A DNA stretch of 64,000 nt. It comes from Piliocolobus tephrosceles (lineage: Eukaryota > Chordata > Mammalia > Primates > Cercopithecidae). A program made the position numbers and the translations under genes. Positions 31,711-44,249 of this stretch are shown piece by piece. Under the pieces are notes generated by a model. That model made no database searches and was not told the DNA's origin. It saw only the letters and a program-made list of their open reading frames with translations. Position 1 is the stretch's first letter, and each line of letters opens with the position of its first letter. The stretch lies in assembly GCF_002776525.5 (NCBI RefSeq), contig NC_045436.1, positions 161,370,835 through 161,434,834 on the forward strand, given 5' to 3'.

Positions 31711-33414
31711 CACAAATTAAAGAGATGCTGCTCTGTCAATTGGAAGAACAGCTTCCTATTTCCACAGTAGCATGGAGATAGATAATTCTGCATTTTGTCT
31801 TCAGAATGATTCACATTTACAGACTTATTAATGTCCAGGGAGAGCCTTGGAACAGAAAATCTCATGGAGCTTGCATCCGGGGTTGTACATTGACCAACCC
31901 AAATGAATCCAACCGTATGGACCCCAACTTATTTGTCAGTGATCAGTCCTCATACACTATATTATTTAAGTAAGCATCAATACAGTGATGTGATGATGAT
32001 AGCCTAAAACCTGTGGGCACTGTGGTTCTTTGGGTATAATAAGGAAAAGAGGAAAAACTATTTTACTAACTGTATTACCACTGATAATATTAGTTACAAA
32101 TGATAATTCGCTTTCATTAAAAATCAGTTTGGATTAATCTGGGCAGGGAAATGCTCAGGGTCCTTACTTTGAGTTTTCCTTTGGGAAGATGTTTACATAT
32201 TGAAAAATACAAAGCAGAAGCTACAGATAAACCAACGGAAGTTTTGTAAGTTTGTTATTCGTCTAAGGTGCCACAGCTGGTGAGTGGCAGAAGGAGGACT
32301 TGAACCCAGGCCTCTCTGGCTCAGGTCTGAACCACTGTTTTATGTTGTCTTATCTCAAGAGGATGACAATTTATTGCTCTAGTTACATCAAGAAGGACAT
32401 TGTACAAGATATGCTTTTTCATTGTTTTTGAAAACCAATTAACTCCCAAGCTCTGTATTATTTGCTTTTAAGCAATAGTGATTAATAATGTGTCTCACTG
32501 ATTCCAAGCCAAGCATTTCCCCCCACATTTTAACATCTCTGAAATTGGATGCTTCTTACAAGTGATGGTGTATCATCATTTAATTGGCAGCATTTTTCTT
32601 TCTTAGTGGCATATAAAATAATGGTGCATCTCACAATTGATAGCATCTTAGATTTGATGAAATGCAGTAATAATGACTTGGTTCACATAAAGGATAGGGA
32701 AGTATGGGAAACATACAGCGTGCAAGCGTGGCACCACTGGGGAGGAACATTTACCTGTTCTCCATCCCTTCTCCTATTACTTTAGTTAAGATGCTTAACT
32801 TATCTCAAATGAGCTGATCTCTTAGCTTTTCATCTCTTCTCTGTTCAATTATCTTTAGTACCACAACCAGTATTTTCTTCTTAAAGACTTGCCTACCTGA
32901 AATGACTTCTTAGCACCTCATGTGAAGGTTGTGAAATGCTAAGCATGAAATGCTAAGGGTCCCTAGACATGAACTTCAGGGTCCATACAAGTCACAAATC
33001 TGCTTTCTGCCTTCTCTCTCCTTGTATCCTTCTCTCAGCCAGCTCCTGAAGGACTTGGATCTCAGGGTTTCCCAGAGTGTGGGATAATGACTCAAAATGA
33101 CCGTAGGTGGTACACTAACATGACCACGAGTAAACCCGAGTTGTCACATGAGCAATTTATGCAGTTTAGAATTCTCTCTTACCCCTTTGGGATCTCTTGA
33201 GGAAGAATTCTTAGTTGCATATGGAGGAGCCATTAATATCTTGACATTCTCACTTCCTTTTGTAGCAAAGAGAAAGCAGGCTCAGACAAAGTATTTAGCT
33301 GGAGGACCATGGTTTTGTTTTTATTTATTACCTTTATGGTTACTTTATACTTGGGGGAAGTGACACTGGGCTTTTATTTAAACTATGTGCCATAAAATGT
33401 CTCTTTATCATATG
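31711..33414. other. Mostly unrecognised, with one MIR fragment
   Basis: The only repeat recognised is the MIR fragment at 32,247-32,345. No gene evidence. Confidence 0.45.
32247..32345 (-). mobile_element. MIR: MIR SINE, antisense 5' part
   Basis: ggtgccacagctggtgagtg, gacttgaacccaggcctctc and ctgaaccactg are the antisense 5' half of MIR. Confidence 0.8.
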
Positions 33415-33541
33415 TATTTTTTGTAGAAACAGGGTCTTGCTATGTTGCCCAGGCTGGTCTTGAACTCCTGGCCTCAGGCCATCCTCCTGCCTTGGCCTCC
33501 CAAAACACTGAGAGGACAGATGTGAGCCACTATGCCTCGCC
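33415..33541 (-). mobile_element. FLAM: Alu monomer fragment, antisense
   Basis: ttgtagaaacagggtcttgc through ctgtgagccactatgcctcg-like sequence covers a single diverged arm, as in free left monomers or truncated AluJ. It directly adjoins the insertion point of the next Alu. Confidence 0.75.
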
Positions 33542-33551
33542 AAAATTTTCC

Positions 33552-33875
33552 TTTTTTTTTTTTTTTTTGAGACAAAGTCTTGCTCTGTCGCCCAGGCTGG
33601 AGTTCAGTGACTTCATCTCGGCTCACTGAAAGCTCCGCCTCCTGGGTTCATGCCATTCTCCTGCCTCAGCCTCCTGAGTAGCTGGGACTACAGGTGCCCA
33701 CCACCACACCTGGCTAATTGTTTTTTTTTTTTTTTTGTATTTTTAGTAGAGACTGAAAATAGAGATGGGGTTTCACCGTGTTAGCCAGGATGGTCTTGAT
33801 CTCCTGACCTTGAGATCTGCCTGCCTCAGCCTCCCAAAGTGCTGGGATTACAGGTGTAAGCCACCGTGCCCGGCC
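33552..33875 (-). mobile_element. Alu: Alu SINE, antisense, with expanded internal poly-T
   Basis: A full reversed Alu with flanking aaaattttcctt (33,542 on) and aaattttcttttt (33,876 on). A T16 run at 33,721-33,736 replaces the short A-rich linker, and a gagactgaaaatagagatgg insertion follows it. Confidence 0.93.
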
Positions 33876-34054
33876 AAATTTTCTTTTTTATGCCATAAAT
33901 TATTCTTTAGAAAAACTGTTTCAGTAAAAATGGAGTCAGTTAAAAAGAATATTAAGCCAATACTAGTGCAGATGACACGAGGGCATGGCAAGAATTGTGC
34001 ATGTGGTACTCACGACAGAAACGGGGCAGCATGAATCTGTTCCAAGTGTTTTCA

Positions 34055-34420
34055 CTTCTCTGTGTGTTTGCCCATGCTGTTCCTTAATCCTAGGTGCCCT
34101 TTTCCCTACTCACTAATAATGGAACTCCTTTGCTTCCTCCTTTATGAAGCCTTCCCTGATCCCTCTAGTGAGAGTTAATCACGCATGCCCAGAGGACATC
34201 GCTTAACAATTGATTTAGTACTATTACCATGCAGTGTGCAAGGGTGGGTATGTTATTTTATTCTTGTCTTAGTTATCGTAGGGTTATATTCATATGCCTG
34301 TGTCTATTTTGATTGGAAGCCTTTTACAGGAAGGGACCATTTCTCAATCTATCTCTGTGGCTTCTTCAATGGCTTCTATGTGGCTATAGAAAAGAATGAA
34401 TGGATGGAATTCAAATTCAT
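34055..34420 (+). mobile_element. L2: L2 LINE fragment, sense
   Basis: gtgtgtttgcccatgctgtt, cctcctttatgaagccttcc, gtctattttgattggaagc and aagaatgaatggatggaatt follow the L2 3' order. Confidence 0.6.
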
Positions 34421-34664
34421 GTTCGCAATTATTTTATGCAATTTCCCCTCCTCCTGCAGATCTCTAGCTTGGTTTTCGACAGCTCATTTACTTGACTTCC
34501 ATTTCAGCTGCAGCGTAAGTAGTAGTTACTGAGGCCTTTGTAGCACCTGCATTGTTCCTCAGCATAAATATTTTGCCAGGAAGGTCGTAGAATCATCAGA
34601 AACCATTCATGAGCAAGTTAACCCTAAGGTAAGGTAAAGCCAAAGAAAGGCTAGAAAAAGGTAG

Positions 34665-34708
<44 letters not shown>

Positions 34709-37029
34709 ATGGAGCAGTAATCCACGGGGTTTAGAGCTGTACCATCTGGTTGACTTCGCTCTTCATTTGAAGCCTAAGAGACAAAATTCAGTGACCAAAG
34801 ATAATGGTAATCTAAGCAGAAAGAAAGAGAGATAAATAAATACTTGCAGTTTTTATACTCGAGCAGTCCTGTTATCCTTTTCAGAGTCTTAGATAAGGAG
34901 CTTTGCTCAGCCTGCGCGAGCTGAGGCAACAGGAAAGTGTGCAGAATTCCAAAGATAGATGCTGTTTCTGGAAAGAAGTCTGATTCTGCTACCCATGTTG
35001 TCTTCTGGAAAGAGAAAGGACAAAAAGATCTGGTACCACTACACCATCAATTAAACTGGATTAATGGTGGTCTAAGTAGCTCCTAATAAAGCCCACTGTT
35101 GACTGATCTTATCTCTGTTAAGGAGGAATGATGTCAGAGTGCGCCTACAGAGGGGAAGGTGATAAAAATGGGAGGCAGCTTTATGGGAACACACCTTTTA
35201 TCGCCTGATGAGACTTTCAAAGCATATCTGGCTGCTTTCTATAAAAAATAGCTCTGCTCATTTCACAGTATATTTATTCTTCAAGAATATGAAGAGGGGC
35301 AACAGGCATGAGGCATCATGGTTGGCCATCTGGCTTTTCTTTTCCTCTTTTCAGGATTCAATTGCACTGAGGTGCAATCAACATGATAGTTTAATTGTAC
35401 TCCAAGGAATGCTCCAGTACAATCAAGACTGACACGTGATGGTCTATGAAGTGAGAATCTTTATTATTATTATTTTTTAAAAAAGCCTTCACCTAGTTGT
35501 CAGTCATTTACAAAAGAGATTCAGGTTTTAATGATCGACGGCAATTGGACACATCTAACTGTCCTTCCCATGATAATTTTTTTCCTTGGGTTTTAGCTGG
35601 CAAATCCGGGAAAAAAAGGGAATGACAATAAAATTCTTACTATCAGGTTTTCTATAGGAAAACTATCAGGTTTCTCCTAAGGCTCCCCTGGTGCTCTGGC
35701 AAAGTGAATTGAAATAATTAATTATTTTGATCAATTTTACATTAAAAACTAATTTCTGCTTGTACCTTCTGTAGCCTTTGTCAGGGCATAACCCTGTGGT
35801 TGGCTGATCTTTAAAACAATGTACAGCATATCTGTTTCAGAGTTCATTGAAAGCAATTTACTACTCACATGTTAAATATATGGGACAGTTGGTCTTGCTA
35901 CAGCAATACAATTATTCTGGAAAAGAATTTTCAATGATGAAAATGAAAAAAAGTTAAAATAGTTATAATTTACTGCTCTGGAGGGCTGGGCAGCTGTTTT
36001 CTGCCTCGATCTGTATTCTAATAAGTCTTTTAAATGAAGAGATTTATGAGATTATTTTAATTTTGATGTCTTTTTAATGCTTCATGCATTTTAAATACAA
36101 CCTTTTAATAGTTTTTGAGATTGAAGAATTTAATTTTGTTTTATACTGCAGAAATAAATGTATTCTCAAGAGACCATACCGCCATTATTGTAGTTCTTTC
36201 TTTCTTTTTTAAAATCAGCATATCCACTACATATAGCTCAATTTCTAACCAGAACCAATAAAGTTAGGTTTTAACAAAGCCTTTTGCAGTTGGGGAGCTA
36301 GCAAATTAGAAGGAAGTGTACCTTGCTATGTTACAGAGTAACTGATACTAAGTAGAATTTTTGTAGGTTTAGATGTGTATTTACCCCAGTGGGGAAAAGA
36401 TTTCTTGATGAAAAGGAGCCAACTTTATTTGGATGAGTAGTCAGAGATGTATGCGGATTGAATATATATGTAACACGTGGTTTAAGAGCAAGAAATGGCC
36501 AAGTCGAACTCAAATTTTGCACAGATCACTGTTGTGTGCATATAAAACTACAAAATGATTTCAAAATACAATATTATGGACAATATGCACCCAGGAACAT
36601 ATTTTTAAAAAGTAATAACTGTCTGATGCAATTAGATTTTTTGTAAGAACTTCATATTTTACTTTTACCTTTAGTTTTTAGGTAGGGAAAACCATAAAGC
36701 TAAGGAAAACTTTCATAGCCAAAAGATTTGAAGTACTCAAAACAGGCCTTTAAAAATGCAAACAGAAGGAATTACACTTAACTAAAAGCTTTTCTCTGAT
36801 ATTTTAAGGCAATATTAATTACATTCCTAAGTTGCTTGAGACAATTTTACATGTGTTAATTGGAGTTATCAGGGGGTCATGAAACTTAGATCTCCATATT
36901 GTATCAGAGAGATTTGAAAGGCAGAAAATTCTTGCATCCACTTACTATTTAAAAAAGGTGAGAGATCAAAATACAAAGGCCACTAAAAATACTGCTTCAA
37001 ACAATACTTAGTAACCTGGGAAATGCTCC
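34421..37029. other. Long stretch without recognised repeat
   Basis: Contains a (GT)n microsatellite (34,667-34,705) and an exon-like word pair at 34,460-34,514. Otherwise AT-rich and unremarkable, with no long reading frame. Confidence 0.45.
34667..34705. repeat. (GT)n microsatellite
   Basis: About 19 uninterrupted GT units, one of the longest pure dinucleotide repeats in the window; likely polymorphic and Z-DNA-prone. Confidence 0.97.
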
Positions 37030-37312
37030 CAATGGAATATTAAATGAAAAGCAAGCAGGACAAAACAGCGTACACAGTATCCCACTGATGAGAGAAAGCG
37101 ATTCATGATGATGTAAAAAATATTGTTATAAAATAATTTGCAGAAAGTGAAATGACATTTTAAGTGGAGGTAATGTACATAAGTGTACGTGCACATATGC
37201 ATAACATGCATATAAAAAACATTACAGTATTGACTGTTTATTTTGGGGTTGTGGAATTTAGGGTGGTTTTTCATTTTCTTTTTCATGATTTTCCACAATA
37301 AAAATGTTTTTA
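37030..37312 (+). mobile_element. L1M: L1M LINE 3' untranslated end, sense
   Basis: The layout cacagtatcccactgatgag, acatatgcataacatgcata, ttggggttgtggaatttagg, tttttcatgattttccacaa and taaaaatgtttt is that of an old L1 3' end. Confidence 0.55.
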
Positions 37313-37894
37313 TATAGTTCCAAAAAACTAATAAAAATATATCTATTTAATAATATTTCTGTATGATAATACATAAAAGGGGCCAGGATTTATTACATAA
37401 ATTGCTAAAAATTCTACCATTTTTGTTACAAGCATAGTATTTTCAAATAGTGATCTTCTCTTAATTTGTATTTGAGGGGGAAAAAGTGCTAACTTCCTGT
37501 CTTGGGACTCTAATTTCATTTTGAAGCTGGAAACATAGACTTGTCTGAGGAATAATCATGTTTCATGAACTCTTAGGATATAGCTGCTAAAACAGTTTGT
37601 ACAGTGCTGCTTTTTGGAATTTTCTTTCAGTCATTTTCTCTGAAAAAAAAAAGTAAGTTACTTACAATTCATGTCTTGATTAATGATTACTCAAGTTTTA
37701 CTATACCATTAAAAACTCCAAACCCATCTAAATTACTTTGTCAACGAAAAAGGAGGTCATAAACTCTCAACTAGCTTTTCCCCATCGGATCATATTGTGA
37801 GGACTGATGCTATTTAGACCTTTTCCTCTAATTTGTAGCTGTAGAACAAAACCTCCTTTAGCCCTTAGCTAAAATCTCTATAGTGGGGAATCCT
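37313..37894. other. No recognised gene or repeat
   Basis: AT-rich sequence without recognised features. Confidence 0.5.
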
Positions 37895-38045
37895 GTCATT
37901 TGAATTGTTCTGGACCTCAGTTTCTTGAGCTATCTAGTGGGTCTGAGCTCTGTCTCACAGAGTTGTAGCGCAATCAGAAAAGTTAATGCATGCAAAGATG
38001 CTATGCATGCAAAAGGCATAATACTATCCTTATTTCTGTTATCAT
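37895..38045 (+). mobile_element. MIR: MIR SINE, sense fragment
   Basis: ctggacctcagtttcttgag, ctatctagtgggtctgagct and gagttgtagcgcaatcagaa, then aagttaatgcatgc. A short L2-like piece (38,050-38,125) separates it from the following antisense MIR. Confidence 0.55.
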
Positions 38046-38126
38046 TATTAATAGTCATTAAGCCAGCCTCCCTCAAGGCCAGAACTCTGATTCTTCTTGT
38101 ATCCCTGCAACATCTAATATTAATAA

Positions 38127-38365
38127 TGGCTAACATTAGCTATGTGTTTATTATGCTCCAGGTCTGTCTCTAAGTACTCTACGTACATTAATCTCACTTA
38201 ATATTTGGAAGACCTCATGAGATAAATACTGTTATATCCATATTGCAAATGAGGAACCAGAGGCACAGAGCTTTTCTGTAACTTATTGAGGGTCTCCAAG
38301 CTAATAATGTGGAGCTTGAATTTGAACCCCTCTGACTCTGGAGCCTCCTTCTAACCATTATAAGC
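38127..38365 (-). mobile_element. MIR: MIR SINE, antisense, near full length
   Basis: gtgtttattatgctccaggt, attaatctcacttaatattt, aaatgaggaaccagaggcac, gcttgaatttgaacccctct and tccttctaaccattat are in antisense MIR order. Confidence 0.8.
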
Positions 38366-38721
38366 CTTTATAGTAGTAAGCAAAATAAATTATTGTTATA
38401 TGAGGGGACACATTATTATAGATGCTAAGAAGTTCCGTTTCCATGAAAATGTTGGGGAAACAGTCTTAGTTAAACTTAAAATGAAACCAAGGCCTGTTAA
38501 CAACAGACTGATCCAACTCTACCTCAGTGGTAGTGCTATTTGAGCATATTCAAAATTTTACTGAAAATATTTTAAAAACAAAATTGTTTATTTTATTTTA
38601 TTTACTACTGTAAATAGTATACAACTAAAAATGCAGGGAAACTTGCTAATTTAGCACTTCAATAACACTTCATACTAGAACTGTTGGCCATCTTGATTTC
38701 TTTGTTTTCAGGAAAATTGGA
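38366..38721. other. No recognised gene or repeat
   Basis: AT-rich DNA directly upstream of the primate L1 insertion site. Confidence 0.5.
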
Positions 38722-39716
38722 GAAAACAGTATTTCTTTTTAAAAAATTATTATTACACTTTAAGTTCTGGGATACATGTGCAGAACGTGCAGGTTTGTTA
38801 CATAGGTATACACGTACCATGGTGGTTTGCTGCACCCATCAACCTGTCATCTACATTAGGTATTTCTCCTAATGCTATCCCTCCCCTAGTCCCCCACCCC
38901 CTGACAGGCTCCAGTGTGTGATGTTCCCCTCCCTGTGTCCATGTGTTCTCATTGTTCAATTCCCACTTATGAGTGAGGACATGCAGTGTTTCGTTTTCTG
39001 TTCCTGTGTTAGTTTGCTGAGAATGATGGCTTCCAGCTTCATCCATGTCCTTGCAAAGGACATGAACTCATCTTTTTTTATGGCTGCATAGTATTCTATG
39101 GTGTATATGTGCCACGTTTTCTTTATCCAGTCTATCATTGATGAGCATTGGGTTGGTTCCGAGTCTTTGCTATTGTGAACAGTGCTGCAATAAACATACA
39201 TGTGCATGTGTCTTTATAGTAGAATGGTTTATAATCCTTTGGGTATATACCCAGTTATGGGATTGCTTGGTCAAATGGTATTTCTGGTTCGAGATCCTTA
39301 AGGAATCACCACACTGTCTTCCACAATGGTTGAACTAATTTACACTCCCACCAACAATGTAAAAGTGTTCCTATTACTCCACATCCTCTCCAGCATCTGT
39401 TGTTTCCTGACTTTTTAATGATTGCCATTCTAACTGGCGTGAGATGGTATCTCATTACGGTTTTGATTTACATTTCTCTAATGATCATTGATGATGAGCT
39501 TTTCTTTCATGTTTATTGGCTGCATAATTGTCTTTTTTGAGAAGTGTCTGTTCATATCCTTTGCCCACTTTTTGATGGGGCTGTTTTTTTTTTTTCTTGT
39601 AGATTTGTTTAAGTTCCTTGTAGATTCTGGATATTAGCCCTTTGTCAGATGGATAGATTGCAAAAAATTTCTTCCATTCTGAAGTTTGCCTGTTCACTCT
39701 GATGATAGTTTCTTTT

Positions 39717-40064
39717 CTTCCTTCCTTCCTTCCTCCTTCCCTTCCCTTCCCTTCCCTTCCCTTCCCTTCCCTTCCCTTCCCTTCTTGATGGAATGTTGCT
39801 CTTTTGCCAGGCTGGAGTGCAGTGGCATGATCTTGGCTCACTGCAACCTCCAGCTCCTGGGTTAAAGTGATTCTCCTGCCTTAGCCTCCTGAGTAGATGG
39901 TACTACCAGCATGCACTGCCATGCTCAGCTAATTTTTGTATTTTTAGTAGAGCCGGGGTTTCACTGTGTTGGCCAGGATGGTCTCGATCACTTGACCTCA
40001 TGATCCACCTGCCTTGGCCTAACAAGAGTGCTGGGATTACAGGCATGAGCCACCATGCCCAGCC
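39717..40064 (-). mobile_element. Alu: Alu SINE inserted in the L1, antisense, with CCCTT-rich tail
   Basis: The tail has become (CTTC)n and then (TTCCC)n (39,717-39,784). The Alu body follows from ttgatggaatgttgctc to atgcccagcc. Flanks tgatgatagtttctttt (39,700-39,716) and taatgataatttatttt (40,065-40,081) are a diverged target duplication within L1 ORF2. It is therefore younger than the L1. Confidence 0.93.
39739..39783. repeat. (TTCCC)n microsatellite in an Alu tail
   Basis: Nine TTCCC pentanucleotide units with no interruption, likely variable in length. Confidence 0.95.
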
Positions 40065-42043
40065 TAATGATAATTTATTTTGCTGTGCAGAAGCTCTTTA
40101 GTTTAATTACACCCCATTGGTCAATTTTGGCTTTTGTTGCCATTGCTTTTGGTGTTTTAGTCATGAAGTCTTTGCCCATGCCTATGTCTTGAATGGTATT
40201 GTCTAGGTTTTCTTCTAGGGTTTTTCATGGTTTTCGGTCCTATGTTTAAGTCTTTAATCCATTTTGAGTTAATTTTTGTATAAGGTGTAAGGAAAGGGTC
40301 CAGTTTCAGTTTTCCACATATGGCTAGCCAGTTTTCCCAACACCATTTATTAAATAGGGAATCCTTTCCCCATTGCTTATTTTTGTCAGATTTGTCAGAG
40401 ATCAGATGGTTGTAAATGTGTGGCGTTATTTCTGAGGCCTCTGTTCTGTTCCATTGGTCTATATATCTGTTTTGGAACCAGTACCATGCTGTTTTGGTTA
40501 CTGTTGCCTTGTAGTATAGTTTGAAGTCAGGTAGCATGATGTCTCCAGCTTTGTTCTTTTTGCTTAGGATTGTCATGGCTATATGGGCTCTATTTGGTTC
40601 CATATGAAATTTAAAGTAGTTTTTTCTAATTCTGTGAAGAAAGTCAATTGTAGCTTGATGGGGATACTATTGAATCTATAAATTACTTTAGGCAGTATGG
40701 TCATTTTCATGATATTGATTCTTCTTATCCATGAGCATGGAATGTTTTTCCATTTGTTTGTGTCCTCTCTTATTTCCTTGAGCAGTGATTTGTAGTTCTC
40801 CTTGAAGAGGTCCTTCACATCCCTCGTAAGTTGGATTCCTAAGTATTTTATTCTTTTTGTAGCAATTGTGAATGGGAGTTCACTCATGATTTGGCTCTCT
40901 GTTTGTCTGTTATTGGTGTATAGGAATGCTTGTGATTTTTGCACATTGACTTTGTATCCTGAGAATTTGCTGAAGTTGCTTATTAGCTTAAGGAGATTTT
41001 GAGCTGATACGATGGGGTTTTCTAAATATACAATCATGTCATCTGCAAACAGAGACAATTTGACTTCCTTTCTTCCTATCTGAATACGCTTTATTTCTTT
41101 CTCTTGCCTTATTGCCCTGTCCAGAACTTCCAATGCTATGTTGAAAAGGAGTGGTGAGATAGGGCATCCTTGTCTTGTGCTGGTTTTCAAAGAGAATACT
41201 TCCAGTTTTTGACCATTCAGTATGATATTGGCTGTGGGTTTGTCATAAATAGCTCTTATTATTTTGAGATACTCTATCAATACCTAGTTTATTGAGAGTT
41301 TTTAGCATGAAGGGGTGGTGAATTTTATCAAAGACCTTTTCTGCATCTGTTGAAATAATCATGTGGTTTTTGTCATTGGTTCTGTTTATGTGATGGATTA
41401 TGTTTATTGATTTGCATATGTTGAACCAGCCTTGCATCCCAGGGATGAAGCTGACTTCATCGTGGTGGATAAGCTTTTTGATGTGCTGCTGGATTCAGTT
41501 TGCCAGTATCTTACTGAGAATTTTCGTGTTGATGTTCATCAGGGGTATTGGCCTGAAATTTTCTTTTTTTTGTTGTGTCTCTGCCAGGTTTTGGTATCAG
41601 GATGATGCTTGCCTCATAAAATGAGTTAGGGAGCCGTCCCTCTTTTTCTGTTGTTTGGAATAGTTTCAGAAGTAATGGTACCAGCTCCTCTGTGTACCTC
41701 AGGAACAATTTGGCTGTAAATCCATCTGGTCCTGGGCTTTTTTTGGTTGGTAGGCTATTAATTTCTGCCTCAATTTCAGAACATGTTATTGATCTATTCA
41801 GGAATTTGGCTTCTTCCTGGCTTAGTCTTGGGAGGGTGTGTGTGTCCCAGAATTTATCCATTTCTTCTAGATTTTCTAGTTCATTTGCATAGAGGTGTTT
41901 ATAGTATTCTCTGATGGTAGTGTGTATTTCTGTGGGATCAGTGGTGACATCCTCTTTATCATTTTTATTGTGTCTATTTGAGTTTTCTCTCTTTTCTTCT
42001 TTATTAGTCTGCCTAGTGGTCTATCTATTTTGTTAATCTTTTC

Positions 42044-42071
42044 AAAAAAAAAAAAAAAAAAAAAAAAAAAA
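42044..42071. repeat. A28 homopolymer inside L1 ORF2
   Basis: The neighbouring ORF2 text (NESRGWFFFF on the minus strand) shows that the tract sits where L1 ordinarily has a run of about six. It is thus a slippage expansion, not an insertion tail. Confidence 0.85.
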
Positions 42072-43226
42072 CCACCCCCTGGATTCATTGAGTTTTTGAA
42101 GGGGTTTTTGTGTCTCTATCTCCTTCAGTTTTTCTCTGATCTTAGTTATTTCTTGTCTTTTGCTAGCTTTTGAATTTGTTTGCTCTTGATTCTCTAGTTC
42201 TTTTAATTGTGATATTAGAGTGTCGATTTTAGATCTTTCCTGCTTTCTCCTGTGGGCATTTAGTGCTATAAATTTCCCTGTAAACACTGCTTTAGCTGTG
42301 TCCCAGAGATTCTGGTACATTGTGTCTCTGTTCTTATTGGTTTCAAATAACTTACTTATTTCTTCCGTAATTTTGTTATTTGCCCCCCAGTAGTCATTTG
42401 GGAGCAGGTTGTTCAGTTTCCAGGTAGTTGTGCAGTTTTGGGTGAGTTTCTTAATCCTGAATTCCAATTTGATTTCACTGCGGTCTGAGAGACTGTTTAT
42501 TATGATTTCTGTTCTTTTGCATTTGGTGAGGCATGTTTTACTTCCAATTATGTGCTCAATTTTAGAATAACTGCTATGTGGTGCTGAGAAGAATGTATAT
42601 TCTGTTGATTTGGGGTGGAGAGTTCTGTAGATGTCTATTAGGTCTGCTTGGTCCAGAGCTGAGTTCAAGTCCTGGATATCATTATTAATTTTCTGTTTCA
42701 TTGATCTGTCTAATATTGACAATGGGGTGTTAAAGTCTCCCGCTATTATTGTGTTGGAATCTAAGTTTCCTTGTAGGAAACTTGCTTTATGAATCTGGGT
42801 ACTCCTGTATTGGGTGCATATATATTTAGTATAGTTAGCTCTTTTTGTTGCATTGATCCCTTTACCATTATGTAATGCCCTTCTTTATCTTTTTTGACCT
42901 TTGTTGGTTTAAAGTCTGTTATATCAGCGACTAGGATTGCAACCCCTGCTTTTTTTTTTCTTTCCATTTGCTTGGCAAATATCCCTCCATCCCTTTATTT
43001 TGAGCCTATGTGTGTCTTTGCACCTGAGATGGGTCTCCTGAATAGAGCACACCGATGGGTCTTGACTCTTTATCTAATTTGCCAGACTGTGTCTTTTAAT
43101 TGGGGCACTTAACCTGTTTACATTTAAAGTTAATATTGTTATGTGTGAATTTGATCCTGTCATTATGATGTTAGCTGGTTATTTTGCCCGTTAGTTGATG
43201 CAGTTTCTTCCTAGCATCAATGGTCC

Positions 43227-44249
43227 TTACAATTTGGTGTGTTTTTGCAGTGGCTGGTACTGGTTTTTCCTCTCCATATTTAGTGCTTCCTTCACAAGCT
43301 CTTGTAAGGCAGACCTGGTGGTGACAAAATCTCTGCATTTGCTTGTCTGTAAAGGGTTTTGTTTCTCCTTCACTTATGAAGCTTAGTTTGGCTGGATATG
43401 AAATTCTGGGTTGAAAATTCTTTTCTTTAAGAATGTTGAATATTGGCCCCCACTGTCTTCTGGCTTGTAGGGTTTCTGCAGAGAGATCCACTGTTAGTCT
43501 GATGGGTTTCCATCTGTGGGTAACCTGACCTTTCTCTCTGGCTGCCCTTAACAGTTTTTCCTTCATTTCAACCTTGGTGAATCTGACAATCATGTGGCTT
43601 GGGGTTGCTCTTCTTGAGGAATATCTTTGTAGTGCTCTTTGTATTTCCTGAATTTGAATGTTGGCCTGTTTTGCTAGGTTGGGGAAGTTCTCCTGGATAA
43701 TATCTGGAAGAGTGTTTTCCAACTTGGTTGCATTCTCCCCGTCACTTTCAGGTACACCAATCAAATGTAGGTTTGGTCTTTTCACATAGTCCCATATTTC
43801 TTGGAGGCTTTGTACATTCATTTTTATTTTTTTTTTCTCTAATCTTGTCTTCACACTTTATTTCATTAAGTTGATTTTCAATCTCTGATATCCTTTCTTC
43901 TGCTTGATTGATTTGGCTGTTGATACTTGTGTATACTTCATGAAGTTCTTGTGATGTGTTTTTCAGCTCCATCAGGTCATTTATGTTCTCTAAACTGGCT
44001 ATTCTAGTTAGCGATTCCTCTAACCTTTTTTGAAGGTTCTTAGCTTCCTTGCATTGGGTTAGAACATGCTTCTTTAGCTTGGAGGAGTTTGTTGTTACCC
44101 ACCTTCTGAAGCCTACTTCTGTCAATTGGGCAAATTCATTCTCCGTACAGTTTTTTTCCCTTGCTGGCAAGGAGTTGTGATCCTTTGAAGGAGAAGAGGC
44201 ATTCTGGTTTTTGAAATTTTCAGCTTTTTTGTGCTGTTTTTTTCCTCAC
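43227..44249 (-). pseudogene. L1 ORF1 (RNA-binding chaperone), broken
   Basis: ORF1p is the trimeric nucleic-acid chaperone that coats L1 RNA. The region is 1,023 bp, about 341 codons, close to the usual 338. The N-terminal half with its coiled coil (ELHEVYTSINSQINQAEERI) is in one frame (43,748-44,170). The RRM and C-terminal domain (SLQEIWDYVKRPNLHLIGVP, then SRRATPSHMIVRFTKVEMK and LSAETLQARRQWGPIFNILK) are in another (to about 43,290). A further frameshift near 43,300 precedes the original TAA at 43,227-43,229. The expected ATG is GTG at 44,247-44,249. The coiled-coil sequence is of an older primate type than L1Hs. Confidence 0.9.

Larger units (their letters stand above)
38956..43163 (-). 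pseudogene. L1 ORF2 (endonuclease-reverse transcriptase), broken
   Basis: In life this protein nicks target DNA at TT/AAAA, primes on the nick and reverse-transcribes L1 RNA. The start codon complement lies at 43,161-43,163 and the final stop at 38,956, a span that minus the Alu is about 1,280 codons, matching the usual 1,275. Pieces are visible in several frames: endonuclease-region text (QADLIDIYRTLHPKSTEYTF near 42,600), the domain with KKSPGPDGFTAKLF near 41,700, the catalytic FADD motif (41,038-41,049), and the C-terminal WHIYTIEYYAAIKKDE near 39,100. Frameshifts, stops, an expanded homopolymer at 42,044-42,071 and an inserted Alu destroy it. Confidence 0.93.

Noticed and set aside
40157..42967. 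Several frames with reverse transcriptase similarity that might be taken as a live gene
   Set aside because: They are fragments of one L1 ORF2 in different frames, separated by frameshifts, a homopolymer expansion and an Alu.
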